From assembly GCF_006539885.1 (NCBI RefSeq), contig NZ_BJNW01000026.1, positions 1-33,924 on the forward strand: a stretch of 33,924 nucleotides of DNA, given 5' to 3'. The position numbers and the translations under genes are program-made. The notes below the pieces were generated by a model that saw only the letters and a list, made by a program, of their open reading frames with translations, was not told the DNA's origin and did no database searches. Of this stretch, positions 16,782-25,882 are shown one piece after another (positions within the stretch are counted from its first letter, which is position 1; every line of letters starts with the position of its first letter). This DNA is from Kocuria varians (GTDB lineage Bacteria; Actinomycetota; Actinomycetes; Actinomycetales; Micrococcaceae).

Positions 16782-16988
16782 GGGGATGCCTCCTCGGTTG
16801 GCACACATCACGACCGTGGGCAGTCGTGGCGCCCGGGATCCCCCTTGATACCGAACTCTGTCCGACCGCGCCCGCGCACCGGCGTGGCGGTCCCGTCCAG
16901 CATAGACAGCGGCGCGGGGGCGCCCCGGAGCTGACGCCCACATGACCGGAGGATGACCCGCACGGCCACCGTGTGTTCACCCCACAGG

Positions 16989-17112
16989 TTGTGCACAGAG
17001 TTATCCACAGGCGTGGAAACCACGGCGTGTCCCGGAGTTGCCCACAGGGGAAACGTTCACATCCTCCCAGGCCAGAGCAGGGTTCCGGGAAAACCTCCGT
17101 GCGTGTGGACAA
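16989..17112. other. DnaA-box cluster II, non-coding
   Basis: Exact boxes are TTATCCACA at 17001-17009 (+) and TTGTCCACA at 17104-17112 (-). One-mismatch copies are TTGTGCACA at 16989-16997 and TTGCCCACA at 17038-17046. Looser copies occur around 17126 and 17152. The cluster lies in the 424-base gap 16782-17205 between the amylosucrase start and the end of the opuC operon. The part nearest the amylosucrase gene (16782-16980) shows only a possible minus-strand -10 TATGCT at 16899-16904. With cluster I the boxes bracket the amylosucrase gene. Confidence 0.75.
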
Positions 17113-17134
17113 CCCTGTGCAGAACCGTGGACAG

Positions 17135-17183
17135 ACGTCACGCGCCGTCCGTGTGCACAGGGCACGTGAACGGCGCGTGACGT
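17135..17183 (-). terminator. long hairpin after the opuC operon
   Basis: Arms at 17135-17148 and 17170-17183 (ACGTCACGCGCCGT and complement) pair over 14 bases, with a 21-base interior that can form a small GTGC/GCAC stem. It begins 23 bases past the stop of the last opuC gene. No T run follows, as often in GC-rich actinobacteria. It lies beside DnaA-box cluster II and might have a role there instead. Confidence 0.6.
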
Positions 17184-17205
17184 GGTCGGAATCCCGGTGG
17201 GCGGC

Positions 17206-18156
17206 TCAGGAGGCCTTGTCGTACCCGTGGTCGGAGAGCCACTGCTTCGCGGCGTCCGCCGGGTTCTGCTGGGCGTCCCCGCTGACCTTGCGGTTGAGGT
17301 CGATCAGGTCCTCGGTGGTGAGCTTCGCGGAGAACTCGTTCAGGGCATCCACCGCCTTCTGGGGCAGGCGGTCCGGCGCGGTCAGCGGCAGCACCTGCTG
17401 GGCGATGAAGTTGTCCTTGGGGTCCTCCAGCACCACGAGCTTCTGGTCCTGGATGGCCGGGGTGGTGGTGAAGATGTCCGCCACCTGGGCGTCGCCCTTG
17501 GTCAGTGCCTGCACGGTCAGGGGCCCGCCGCCGTCGTTGATGGGCTGGAAGGACTTAAAGGAGCAGTCGTACCTCTGCTTCAGCCCGCTCGTGCCGTAGG
17601 CGCGCTCCTGGAACTCCGGCGGCCCGGCCATGACCAGCTCCCCGCACACGGAGGAGAGGTCCTCGATGCTCTTGAGGTGGTACTTCTCCGCCGTGGCCTG
17701 GGTGACCACCAGGGCGTCCTTGTCCTCGGCCTTCGAGGCGTCGAGCACCGAGAGCTTCTGCCCGTCCAGCGCGGTGGGCAGCGCCTTCATGATGTCCTGC
17801 GCGGAGGCCGCCTTGGCGTTCTTGTCCGCGAAGAGCAGCAGGTTGCCGGAGTAGTCCGGGACCACGTCCACGGAGCCGTCCTTCACCGCCCCCACGTACG
17901 CCTCGCGCGCACCGATGCCGGGCTTGGTCTCCACGGACACGCCCGCGTCCCGCAGCACGCCGGCGTAGAGCTCGGCCACGACCTGCGACTCGGGGAAGTC
18001 CGCCGAGCCCACGGTGACCGTGTCCGAGGAGCCGCTCGCGGCGGCGTCGTCCTTGTTCAGGGGGTCCGAGCCGCCGCACGCGGTGAGGCCCACGGCGGCC
18101 GTGGCGGCCACCGCGAGCCAGGCGGCGGGGCGCCGGAGGGAGGGTGAGGGTGTCAT
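17206..18156 (-). CDS. opuCC: glycine betaine/choline-type ABC substrate-binding lipoprotein
   Basis: The 316-residue product starts with a lipoprotein signal (LRRPAAWLAVAATAAVGL) and a lipobox LTAC with the lipidated Cys27, so the mature protein is tethered outside the membrane. The rest is an OpuAC/ProX-type binding domain: VTVGSADFPESQVVAELYAGVL, then KPGIGAREAYVGAVKDGSVDVVPDYSGNLL, and FTTTPAIQDQKLVVLEDPKDNF near the end. This group captures quaternary-amine compatible solutes such as glycine betaine, choline or carnitine; the exact solute is not readable. Its ATG overlaps the stop of the upstream permease gene by four bases, and it is last in the operon. Confidence 0.9.
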   Translation of the reverse strand: MTPSPSLRRPAAWLAVAATAAVGLTACGGSDPLNKDDAAASGSSDTVTVGSADFPESQVVAELYAGVLRDAGVSVETKPGIGAREAYVGAVKDGSVDVVPDYSGNLLLFADKNAKAASAQDIMKALPTALDGQKLSVLDASKAEDKDALVVTQATAEKYHLKSIEDLSSVCGELVMAGPPEFQERAYGTSGLKQRYDCSFKSFQPINDGGGPLTVQALTKGDAQVADIFTTTPAIQDQKLVVLEDPKDNFIAQQVLPLTAPDRLPQKAVDALNEFSAKLTTEDLIDLNRKVSGDAQQNPADAAKQWLSDHGYDKAS

Positions 18157-18830
18157 GGTCGATCTCCTGCCGTTTTGAGGCCCGGCGACGTCACCAGGCG
18201 TTGTACGAGGGCGAGCACGGCGTCCGTGGCCAGCGCGAGCACGGCCACGAGCACCACGGACCCGAGCATGCGCGCGTAGTCGCGCACCGCGAGCCCGTCG
18301 ATCAGGTAGCGGCCCAGGCCGCCCAGGTTGATGTAGGCCACCACGGTCACGGTGGCGAGGACCTGCAGCGCGGCGTTGCGGATCCCACCCAGAACCACGG
18401 GCAGCGCCACGGGGATCTCCACGCGGGTGAGCACCTGGCCCTCGGTCATGCCCATGGCGCGCGCGGAGTCCACGAGCGCGGGCGAGACGGCGGCGATGCC
18501 CGAGTAGGTGCCCGAGAGGATCGGCGGCACCGCGAGCAGCACGAGCGCGAGGATCGGGGGCATCAGCCCCAGGCCCATGAGCAGCGTGAACAGGGTCAGC
18601 AGGCCCAGGGTGGGCAGGGCGCGCAGCGCGCCCGCGAGACCCACGACCACACTGCCACCGCGGCGCGTGTGCCCCACCCACAGACCCAGGGGCACGGCGA
18701 CCACCAGGGCGATCGCCATGGTCAGCGCGCTGTAGCCCACGTGCTCGAGCAGCCGTTGGGGGATGCCGGCGGGCCCGCTCCAGTTCGCGGGGTCGGTGAG
18801 GAACTGCACCGCTTCGCTGACGAGGCTCAT
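18153..18830 (-). CDS. opuCD: ABC permease of the compatible-solute importer
   Basis: A 225-residue inner-membrane permease with five to six helices. The binding-protein-dependent transport signature lies around residues 115-160: SGIAAVSPALVDSARAMGM followed by QVLTRVEIPVALPVVLGGIR, the coupling helix that docks on the ATPase. It overlaps both neighbours by four bases (ATGA at 18827-18830 and at 18153-18156), which fits coupled translation of equal subunit amounts. The B/D naming of the two permeases follows the Bacillus opuC operon and is tentative. Confidence 0.88.
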   Translation of the reverse strand: MSLVSEAVQFLTDPANWSGPAGIPQRLLEHVGYSALTMAIALVVAVPLGLWVGHTRRGGSVVVGLAGALRALPTLGLLTLFTLLMGLGLMPPILALVLLAVPPILSGTYSGIAAVSPALVDSARAMGMTEGQVLTRVEIPVALPVVLGGIRNAALQVLATVTVVAYINLGGLGRYLIDGLAVRDYARMLGSVVLVAVLALATDAVLALVQRLVTSPGLKTAGDRP

Positions 18831-19563
18831 GCGGCACCACCCCGGGACTCCACCGCGGCGAGCGCACCGGTCGCGTCCTGCGCGCCGCCGGTTTCTCCAG
18901 CACGTCGACGACGACGCCCGCCCGCCTCAGCGGGGCCCGGCCGCTGCCAGCGCGTGAGCGCCTGTCCGAGCAGTCGCAGCAGCTGGTCCAGCACCACGGC
19001 GATCAGCACGGTGGCGATGATGCCCACTAGGATCTCCGCGACGATCGAGCGGCGCAGCCCGTCCGTGAACAGGGTGCCCAGGGACTGGATGCCGATCACC
19101 GCACCCACCGAGACCATGGAGATGTTGGAGACGGTGGCCACTCGAAGTCCCGCGATCATCACGGGCACAGCGAGCGGCAGCTCTACCCCGAAGAAGCGGC
19201 GCACCGGCCGGTAGCCCATGGCCGTGGCCGCCTGCAGCACGTCACGGTCCAGGGCCTCGAAGGCGTCCACGCACGAGCGCACCAGGATGGCCACCACGTA
19301 GAGGGTCAGTGCCACGATCACGTTGACCACGGAGGTCATGCGGGTGCCCAGCACGAGCGGCAGCACCACGAACAGCGTCAGGGACGGGATCGTGTACAGC
19401 AGCGAGGAACCCGTGACGAACACGGGCCGCAGCCACCGGCTGCCCGCGGCGAGACGGGCCAGCGGCACGCTGATCAGCAGCCCCAGCAGGACCGGCAGCA
19501 CGGACTGCACCAGGTGCGCCCCGGCGAGGTCCAGCACCGCGTGCCAGTTGTTCAACCACCAGT

Positions 19564-19567
<4 letters not shown>
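18827..19567 (-). CDS. opuCB: ABC permease of the compatible-solute importer
   Basis: A 246-residue permease with about six helices and the coupling region DAFEALDRDVLQAATAMGYR plus FFGVELPLAVPVMIAGLR. The start is taken as the GTG at 19567, whose GTGA overlaps the ATPase stop by four bases and gives the usual N-terminus with a short NWWLNNWHAVLDLAGAHL helix; the open frame runs further up inside the ATPase gene but without family similarity. The last 35 residues are Arg/Gly/Ala-rich, an extension beyond the usual permease end. It works as a pair with the next permease in the operon. Confidence 0.88.
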
Positions 19568-20757
<1,190 letters not shown>

Positions 20758-20787
20758 GCGTCCGAGTCCCTTCGTTGGCGTTCGAAC

Positions 20788-20793
20788 ATTCTA
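20788..20793 (-). promoter_or_regulatory. candidate -10 of the opuC operon
   Basis: On the minus strand TAGAAT stands about 30 bases before the opuCA start, within the only gap (50 bases) between the DUF421 gene and opuCA. No clear -35 is present. The short gap means some transcription may also arrive from the exporter-DUF421 genes upstream. Confidence 0.45.
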
Positions 20794-20807
20794 GCCGCCT
20801 GCAACTA

Positions 20808-21518
20808 TCAGTGATCGAACTTTTTGTCCTCGCGTGACGGTCCGCGGTCGTTGCTGCGGTGCTCGCCTCCCGCGCCCACCCCGGTGGTGCCCGGTTCCCA
20901 CGGCGCCCGCCCGGGCCGCGCGGCCGGCCGCTCCGGGGCGGTGGAGACTGGTCCGGCAGGGGTCGTCAGTTCCGGGGGGATCCGGTCCGCACCGGCCACG
21001 TCCCGCAGCAGCTCGGGGTCGAGGGGCACACCGCGACGCAGCACGCTGAGCCCGCCGCCGGATTCGTGGATGACACATGCCACTTCGGACATGGATCGCA
21101 CACCGGCCTTGCGCAGGGCCCCGTTGAGCTCGGAGCGCGTGATGTGGGCCTTCCGCAGCGCCCGCTCGTCCATGCGCTCCCCGACCACCAGCACCCGCGC
21201 CGGGGTATTGAGCACGCGCCGCCAGCGGTCCCGGGCGCCCAGGCTGCCGAAGACCACCTCGAGCACGAAGAGCGTGGCCAGACCCACCACACCGCTCGCG
21301 AGCGTGGGCGGGTGGCCCAGGATCACACGCCCCGCGACCGCTCCCAGCATCACGGTGATCACCACGTCGAACGTGGACATGGCCGAGAGCAGACGCTGGC
21401 CCAGGACGCGCACGGAGACCAGGAACACCAGGTAGATGCCCACTGCGGAGAGCACCACGGCCACGGCGTGCGGGAGGCTGATGCCCAGCTCTGCCCACAG
21501 CTCCTCCCCGCCGCTCAT
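20808..21518 (-). CDS. DUF421 (YetF/YcaP-like) membrane protein
   Basis: The 236-residue product has three N-terminal helices (about 14-85) and the typical DUF421 pattern: VLGQRLLSAMSTFDVVITVMLGAVAGRVI, then the soluble domain PARVLVVGERMDERALRKAHITRSELNGALRKAGVRSMSEVACVIHES with GLSVLR. The function of the family is unknown. Residues from about 180 to the end are Pro/Gly/Arg-rich and probably disordered. The ATG overlaps the stop of the ABC exporter gene by four bases (21515-21518), so the two are translationally coupled. Confidence 0.85.
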   Translation of the reverse strand: MSGGEELWAELGISLPHAVAVVLSAVGIYLVFLVSVRVLGQRLLSAMSTFDVVITVMLGAVAGRVILGHPPTLASGVVGLATLFVLEVVFGSLGARDRWRRVLNTPARVLVVGERMDERALRKAHITRSELNGALRKAGVRSMSEVACVIHESGGGLSVLRRGVPLDPELLRDVAGADRIPPELTTPAGPVSTAPERPAARPGRAPWEPGTTGVGAGGEHRSNDRGPSREDKKFDH

Positions 21519-23416
21519 GCGCCCCCCACCGTCCCTGGCACGGTGTCCTCGGCCGCTCCCGCGGGTCGGGCGAACTGGGTCTCGTGGAGCTCCGCGTAGC
21601 GTCCGCCGCGGGCCAGCAGCTCGGCGTGAGTGCCGCGCTCCACGATCCGCCCGGCCTCGACCACCAGGATCTGGTCCGCGCGCCGGATGGTCGAGAGCCG
21701 GTGGGCGATCACCACGGCGGTGCGCCCGTCCATCGCCTCGTCCAGGGCGGCCTGCACGTGGGCCTCGTTCGTGGAGTCCAGCGCGGAGGTGGCCTCGTCC
21801 AGGATCACCACGCGCGGCCGCGCGATCAGCAGCCGGGCAATCGTCAGCCGCTGCCGCTCACCACCGGAGAGCCGGTAGCCGCGCTCCCCCACCACGGTGT
21901 CCAGGCCGTCCGGGAGGGACTCGATCACATGCCGCAGCCGCGAGCGCTCCAGGGCGTCCCACAGCTCGGCGTCCGTGGCCCCCTCGCGCGCCACGGCCAG
22001 ATTCGCACGGATGGTGTCGTGGAAGAGATGACCGTCCTGCATGACCATGCCCACGGTGTGGCGCAGGGACTCGAAGGTGGCGTCGCGCACGTCCGTGCCA
22101 CCGATCCGCACGGCGCCGGAGTCGACGTCGTACAGCCGCGCCACGAGCTGCGCGATCGTGGACTTGCCCGCACCAGAGGAGCCCACGAGCGCCACGGTGT
22201 GCCCGGCCTCCGCGCGGAAGTCGACGTCGTGCAGCACCTGCTCCCCGCCGCGAGAGTCCAGGACGGCGACGTCCTCCAGGGACGCCAGCGAGACCTGTTC
22301 CGCGGACGGGTAGGAGAAGTCCACGTGGTCGAACTCCACCGCCACGGGGCCCTCCGGCAGCGGGCGGGCGGTGGGGCTCTCGACGATGAGGGGCTTGATG
22401 TCCAGCACCTCGAAGACCCGCTCGAAGCTCACGACCGCGCTCATGATGTCCATGTGGGCGTTGGCCAGCATGGTCAGCGGCGTGTAGAGCCGCGTGAGCA
22501 GCATGCCCAGGGCCACCACGGCGCCCGCGTCCAGGTGGCCGAGCAGCGCCTGCGTGCCGCCCACTCCGTAGACCAGCGCGAGGGCGAGGGCGGAGACCAG
22601 GGTCAGTGCCGTGACGAACGTGGTCTGCAGCATGGTGGCGCGGATTCCGACGCCGCGCACGTCGTCCGCGCGGGCCGCGAACTCGCGGGACTCCTGGACG
22701 GGATCCCCGTAGAGCTTCACGAGGGTCGCGCCGCCCGCGGAGAACCGCTCGGTCATGCGCGTGGACATCTGCGCGTTGTACTGCGCGGAGCGGTGCTGCA
22801 GCGCGGCGAGCCGGCCACCCATGGCGCGCGCCGGGATCAGGAAGATGGGCAGCAGCAGCAGGGAGAGCACCGTGACCTGCCACGAGATCGTGGCCATCAC
22901 ACCCACCGTGAGCACCAGGGAGACCACGTTGGAGACCACCCCGGAAAGGGTTCCCGCGAATGCGCGCTGCGCCCCGATCACGTCCGTGTTCAGGCGTGAG
23001 ACCAGGGCCCCGGTGCGGGTGCGGGTGAAGAACGCGAGGGGCATGGTCTGCACGTGGTCGTAGACGGCCGTGCGCAGGTCGTAGATCAGGCCCTCACCGA
23101 TCCGCGAGGACTGCAGCCGGCTCAGCAGGGAGAGGCCGGCGTCCACCACGGCCACCACCGCGATGGCGACGGCCAGCCACACCACCACCGAGACGTCGTG
23201 ACCACCGGTGATCGCGTTGACCACGCGCCCGGCCAGCACCGGGGTGATCACCCCCAGTACGGCGAGCACCACGGACACCAGGACGAACGCGAGGATCGCG
23301 CCGCGGTGCGGACGGGCGAAGGTCAGGATCCTGCGGACGGTGTCCCGGCTGATCTTCCGACCCTTGTTCTCCTGGCCCTTCATAGTGCGCCACATGGCCA
23401 TCTGGGCGCTCTGCAT
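21515..23416 (-). CDS. ABC exporter, fused permease and ATPase
   Basis: A 633-residue half-transporter of the multidrug/lipid exporter type: a six-helix transmembrane domain (about 38-325) with the LAFFTRTRTGALVSRLNTDV coupling segment, then an ATPase domain with Walker A GSSGAGKST (412-420), MVMQDGHLFHDTI Q-loop region, signature LSGGE (516-520), Walker B VVILDE and the switch histidine in AHRLSTI. It probably works as a homodimer, since no partner half-transporter is adjacent. Substrate is unknown. The start is ATG 23416; a GTG at 23422 is equally possible and sits seven bases after a -10-like TACAGT. Confidence 0.92.
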   Translation of the reverse strand: MQSAQMAMWRTMKGQENKGRKISRDTVRRILTFARPHRGAILAFVLVSVVLAVLGVITPVLAGRVVNAITGGHDVSVVVWLAVAIAVVAVVDAGLSLLSRLQSSRIGEGLIYDLRTAVYDHVQTMPLAFFTRTRTGALVSRLNTDVIGAQRAFAGTLSGVVSNVVSLVLTVGVMATISWQVTVLSLLLLPIFLIPARAMGGRLAALQHRSAQYNAQMSTRMTERFSAGGATLVKLYGDPVQESREFAARADDVRGVGIRATMLQTTFVTALTLVSALALALVYGVGGTQALLGHLDAGAVVALGMLLTRLYTPLTMLANAHMDIMSAVVSFERVFEVLDIKPLIVESPTARPLPEGPVAVEFDHVDFSYPSAEQVSLASLEDVAVLDSRGGEQVLHDVDFRAEAGHTVALVGSSGAGKSTIAQLVARLYDVDSGAVRIGGTDVRDATFESLRHTVGMVMQDGHLFHDTIRANLAVAREGATDAELWDALERSRLRHVIESLPDGLDTVVGERGYRLSGGERQRLTIARLLIARPRVVILDEATSALDSTNEAHVQAALDEAMDGRTAVVIAHRLSTIRRADQILVVEAGRIVERGTHAELLARGGRYAELHETQFARPAGAAEDTVPGTVGGA

Positions 23417-23422
23417 ACTCAC

Positions 23423-23435
23423 GCCCGCCACTGTA
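23423..23435 (-). promoter_or_regulatory. candidate leaderless -10 of the ABC exporter gene
   Basis: On the minus strand TACAGT (23430-23435) is followed by seven bases and then GTG at 23422 and, two codons further, ATG at 23416. There is no Shine-Dalgarno sequence before either start. The -35 is not recognisable. Confidence 0.4.
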
Positions 23436-23478
23436 GACCCGGGCTCAGACGGCCCGGAGGCCCGTGTGCGCAGGGTGA

Positions 23479-23509
23479 ACCGGGGCGTCGCGGCCCACGC
23501 CGCCCCGGT
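23479..23509 (-). terminator. hairpin after the DHA2 efflux gene
   Basis: Nine-base perfect arms (ACCGGGGCG at 23479-23487 and its complement at 23501-23509) enclose a 13-base loop 17 bases after the stop of the efflux gene. No T run follows. Confidence 0.4.
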
Positions 23510-23525
23510 GCCCGACGCCGCTCGG

Positions 23526-25073
23526 TCAGCGCGTGGCCACGTGCCGTCCCACGCGGCGGTGCGGGTTGCTGAAGAACAGCACCGCCACGAGGCCCACGAC
23601 CACCACGGCCGCCGGGAGGTAGAACGTCTCGCCCATGGCGCGGGCGAAGTCGTGCGCGATCGCCGCGGGCATGGCATGGCCGCCCTGCGCGTGCTCGCTC
23701 ACACCGTCCGCCATGGCCCCCAGGTGGTGGCTCAGCCGCGAGTCCAGGAGAGAGGCCACCGCCGCGCTGCCCAGCACGGAACCGAACTGGCGGGTCGTGT
23801 TGAAGACGCCCGCTCCCGCCCCGGCGTAGCGCGGTTCCAGCGTGCGGGTCGCGGACACGGACAGCGGCGACCACATGAAGCCATTGCCCACACCCAGCAC
23901 CGCCGCGATGGCGAGCAGCTCCAGGACGCTCGTGCCGGCGTCGAGCCGCAGCCCGTACCAGGCCAGCCCCACCGCGAAGCAGGTGAGACCCACCCCGGCG
24001 ATCACCGCGGGGTGGCGCGTGTCCACGAGCCGCCCGACCACGGGCGCCAGGGCTGCCGAGATGACCGCCATGGGCACCAGCAGCAGGGCCGCGCGCGTGG
24101 GGGTGTAGCCGTGGACCACCTGTGCGTAGATCATCAGCGGGAAGGACATGGACGTGATGCCGAAGCCCACCGCCGTGATCGCGATGTTCGCCAGGGTGAA
24201 GTTGCGGTTGCGGAACAGGTGCAGCGGAACCAGGGGCTCGTTGCGGTTGACGCCCTGCCACCACACGAAGACTCCGAGGACCACCACACCCAGGACGATC
24301 AGCAGGGGCACCGAGATGATGCCGGTGATGGTGCCCCAGTCGTACTTGTCCCCCTCTTGGATACCGAAGACCAGGCAGAACATGCCCACGGCGGAGAGCA
24401 GCACGCCCAGCAGGTCGAAGCCCCGGGCGTGCACCGGGAGGTTCGGCACCAGGCGCAGGGCCAGCACGAAGCCGATGACACCCACGGGAACGTTGACGAA
24501 GAAGATCCACTCCCAGCCGCCGTGGTCCACCAGGACACCGCCCAGGATCGGCCCCACGAGACTCGCGATGCCGGCGGTCGCGCCCCACGCACCCATGGCC
24601 TGACCACGGCGTTCCGCGGGGAAGATGCGGGTGATCACGGCCATGGTCTGCGGCGTCATCAGTGCGGCACCCAGCCCCTGGACCACGCGTGCGGTGATGA
24701 GCATGCCGATGCTCCCGGAGAGACCGCACCACAGGGAGGCCAGGGTGAAGACCGCCAGGCCGGCGAGGTACACGCGCTTGGCGCCGAACCTGTCCCCCAG
24801 GCGCCCGGTGACGAGCAGCGGCACCGCGTAGGCCAGCAGGTACGCGCTGGTCACCCACAGCACCTGGTTCAGGGTGGAGTTCAGGCTGGTCACGATGGTC
24901 TGGGTGGCCACCGAGACGATGGTCGCGTCCACCAGGATCATGAAGAAGCCGATGCACAGCGCCACGAGCGCCGCCCAGGGGTTGTGCGCGGGAGACTCCT
25001 GGTGCTGCTCGCGCTGCTCCGCGCGGGGCTCCGCACGGGTGTCCGGACCGCCGGGGGTCACGGTGTGGGCCAT
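23526..25073 (-). CDS. DHA2-family (14-helix) MFS drug efflux transporter
   Basis: The 515-residue membrane protein is a proton-driven exporter of the EmrB/QacA type. The DHA2 signature LVDATIVSVA in helix 1, motif A GRLGDRFGAKR between helices 2 and 3 and the antiporter motif C around GATAGIASLVGPILGG are clear, and length fits 14 helices. The first 30 residues are hydrophilic. AAGGA lies about eight bases before the ATG, and the gene begins 38 bases after the MarR-type regulator, forming an operon. Compounds exported cannot be deduced. Confidence 0.93.
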   Translation of the reverse strand: MAHTVTPGGPDTRAEPRAEQREQHQESPAHNPWAALVALCIGFFMILVDATIVSVATQTIVTSLNSTLNQVLWVTSAYLLAYAVPLLVTGRLGDRFGAKRVYLAGLAVFTLASLWCGLSGSIGMLITARVVQGLGAALMTPQTMAVITRIFPAERRGQAMGAWGATAGIASLVGPILGGVLVDHGGWEWIFFVNVPVGVIGFVLALRLVPNLPVHARGFDLLGVLLSAVGMFCLVFGIQEGDKYDWGTITGIISVPLLIVLGVVVLGVFVWWQGVNRNEPLVPLHLFRNRNFTLANIAITAVGFGITSMSFPLMIYAQVVHGYTPTRAALLLVPMAVISAALAPVVGRLVDTRHPAVIAGVGLTCFAVGLAWYGLRLDAGTSVLELLAIAAVLGVGNGFMWSPLSVSATRTLEPRYAGAGAGVFNTTRQFGSVLGSAAVASLLDSRLSHHLGAMADGVSEHAQGGHAMPAAIAHDFARAMGETFYLPAAVVVVGLVAVLFFSNPHRRVGRHVATR

Positions 25074-25111
25074 GAAATGTCCTTCGAGTTGAGATCGCCG
25101 ACCAGGCGACG

Positions 25112-25597
25112 CTACATGCCACCGCCCAGGCCCAGCGCACCGCGCGCGTTGGAGCCGCAGTTGAGGGCTCGGCCGATCTCCATGAGCTGGCCCACCTGCT
25201 CCGGGGAGAGGCGGTCGAAGACGATCTCGCGCACGTGGCGCACGTGTGCCGGTGCCGCCTCCTTGACGCGCTCCAGACCGGCGTCCGTGATCTCCGCGAT
25301 CACCACGCGGCGGTCGTCCTGGCGCCCCTCACGCGTGACCAGGCCGTCCTTCTCCATGCGCGCCACGATGCGCGAGAGACGGGACTGAGAGGTGTTGGTG
25401 GCGGTGGCCAGCGCGGACATCTTGTGCCGGTGGTCCGGGGCCTCGCTCAGCATGGCCAGCACGAGGTATTCCGCGAGGGACATGTCTTCCTCGGTGCGCA
25501 GCTGCCCCTCGATGGCGCCCGGCAGCCTGAACATGATGGAGACGAGTGCGAGCCACGCCTCCCGCTCCTGCGCCGACAGCCAGTTCGTCTCACTCAT
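25112..25597 (-). CDS. MarR-family transcriptional regulator
   Basis: The 161-residue protein has the MarR arrangement: dimerisation helices at both ends and a winged helix between (about 55-120), with MSALATATNTSQSRLSRIVARMEKDGLV as the helix-turn-helix and REGRQDDRRVVIAEITDAG as the wing with the conserved DxRxxxxxLT-like pattern. Such regulators are dimeric repressors released by small phenolic or drug ligands. It is the first gene of an operon with the DHA2 exporter, so it most likely represses itself and the exporter. The start at 25597 is fixed by the -10 hexamer seven bases upstream; frames running further up have no regulator similarity. Confidence 0.92.
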   Translation of the reverse strand: MSETNWLSAQEREAWLALVSIMFRLPGAIEGQLRTEEDMSLAEYLVLAMLSEAPDHRHKMSALATATNTSQSRLSRIVARMEKDGLVTREGRQDDRRVVIAEITDAGLERVKEAAPAHVRHVREIVFDRLSPEQVGQLMEIGRALNCGSNARGALGLGGGM

Positions 25598-25604
25598 GCC
25601 CAGC

Positions 25605-25633
25605 AGTGTAGTCAGAATATATTGACGCAGCAA
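25605..25633 (-). promoter_or_regulatory. leaderless promoter of the marR-efflux operon with operator-like palindrome
   Basis: On the minus strand TTGCTG (25628-25633), a 17-base spacer, TACACT (25605-25610) and then seven bases to the ATG form the best promoter in the window. The spacer contains GTCAGAATATATTGAC (25611-25626, plus-strand reading), in which 12 of 16 positions are symmetric and which is A/T-rich, as MarR operators usually are. A dimer bound there would cover the promoter. Confidence 0.7.
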
Positions 25634-25777
25634 ATGTTTCTGGCCCCCGGCGTGACATCTGCACGACCCCTCGGCCCCGGGACACCCGGTGGCCCATCGC
25701 AGGAGAAGCTGCCAGCTCCCCATCGACAGGCCGCCTCCGCGGGAGACCGGAAGATCGAGCGCCGCCCTGCCCGGCAC

Positions 25778-25783
25778 TAGACT
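25778..25783 (+). promoter_or_regulatory. possible -10 upstream of the secreted-protein gene
   Basis: TAGACT fits TANNNT and is about 100 bases before the ATG at 25883. No good -35 is present and no Shine-Dalgarno sequence is seen at the gene, so this is weak. The gap 25634-25882 holds no recognisable gene. Confidence 0.3.
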
Positions 25784-25882
25784 GAGGACACCCCCCGAAC
25801 CACCGCCGCACAGGCCCGTCCCCCACGGGTCACGTCCGACGGATCGCGGTCCGGATCCCCCGACGAAGAATGCTCCCCCCCC

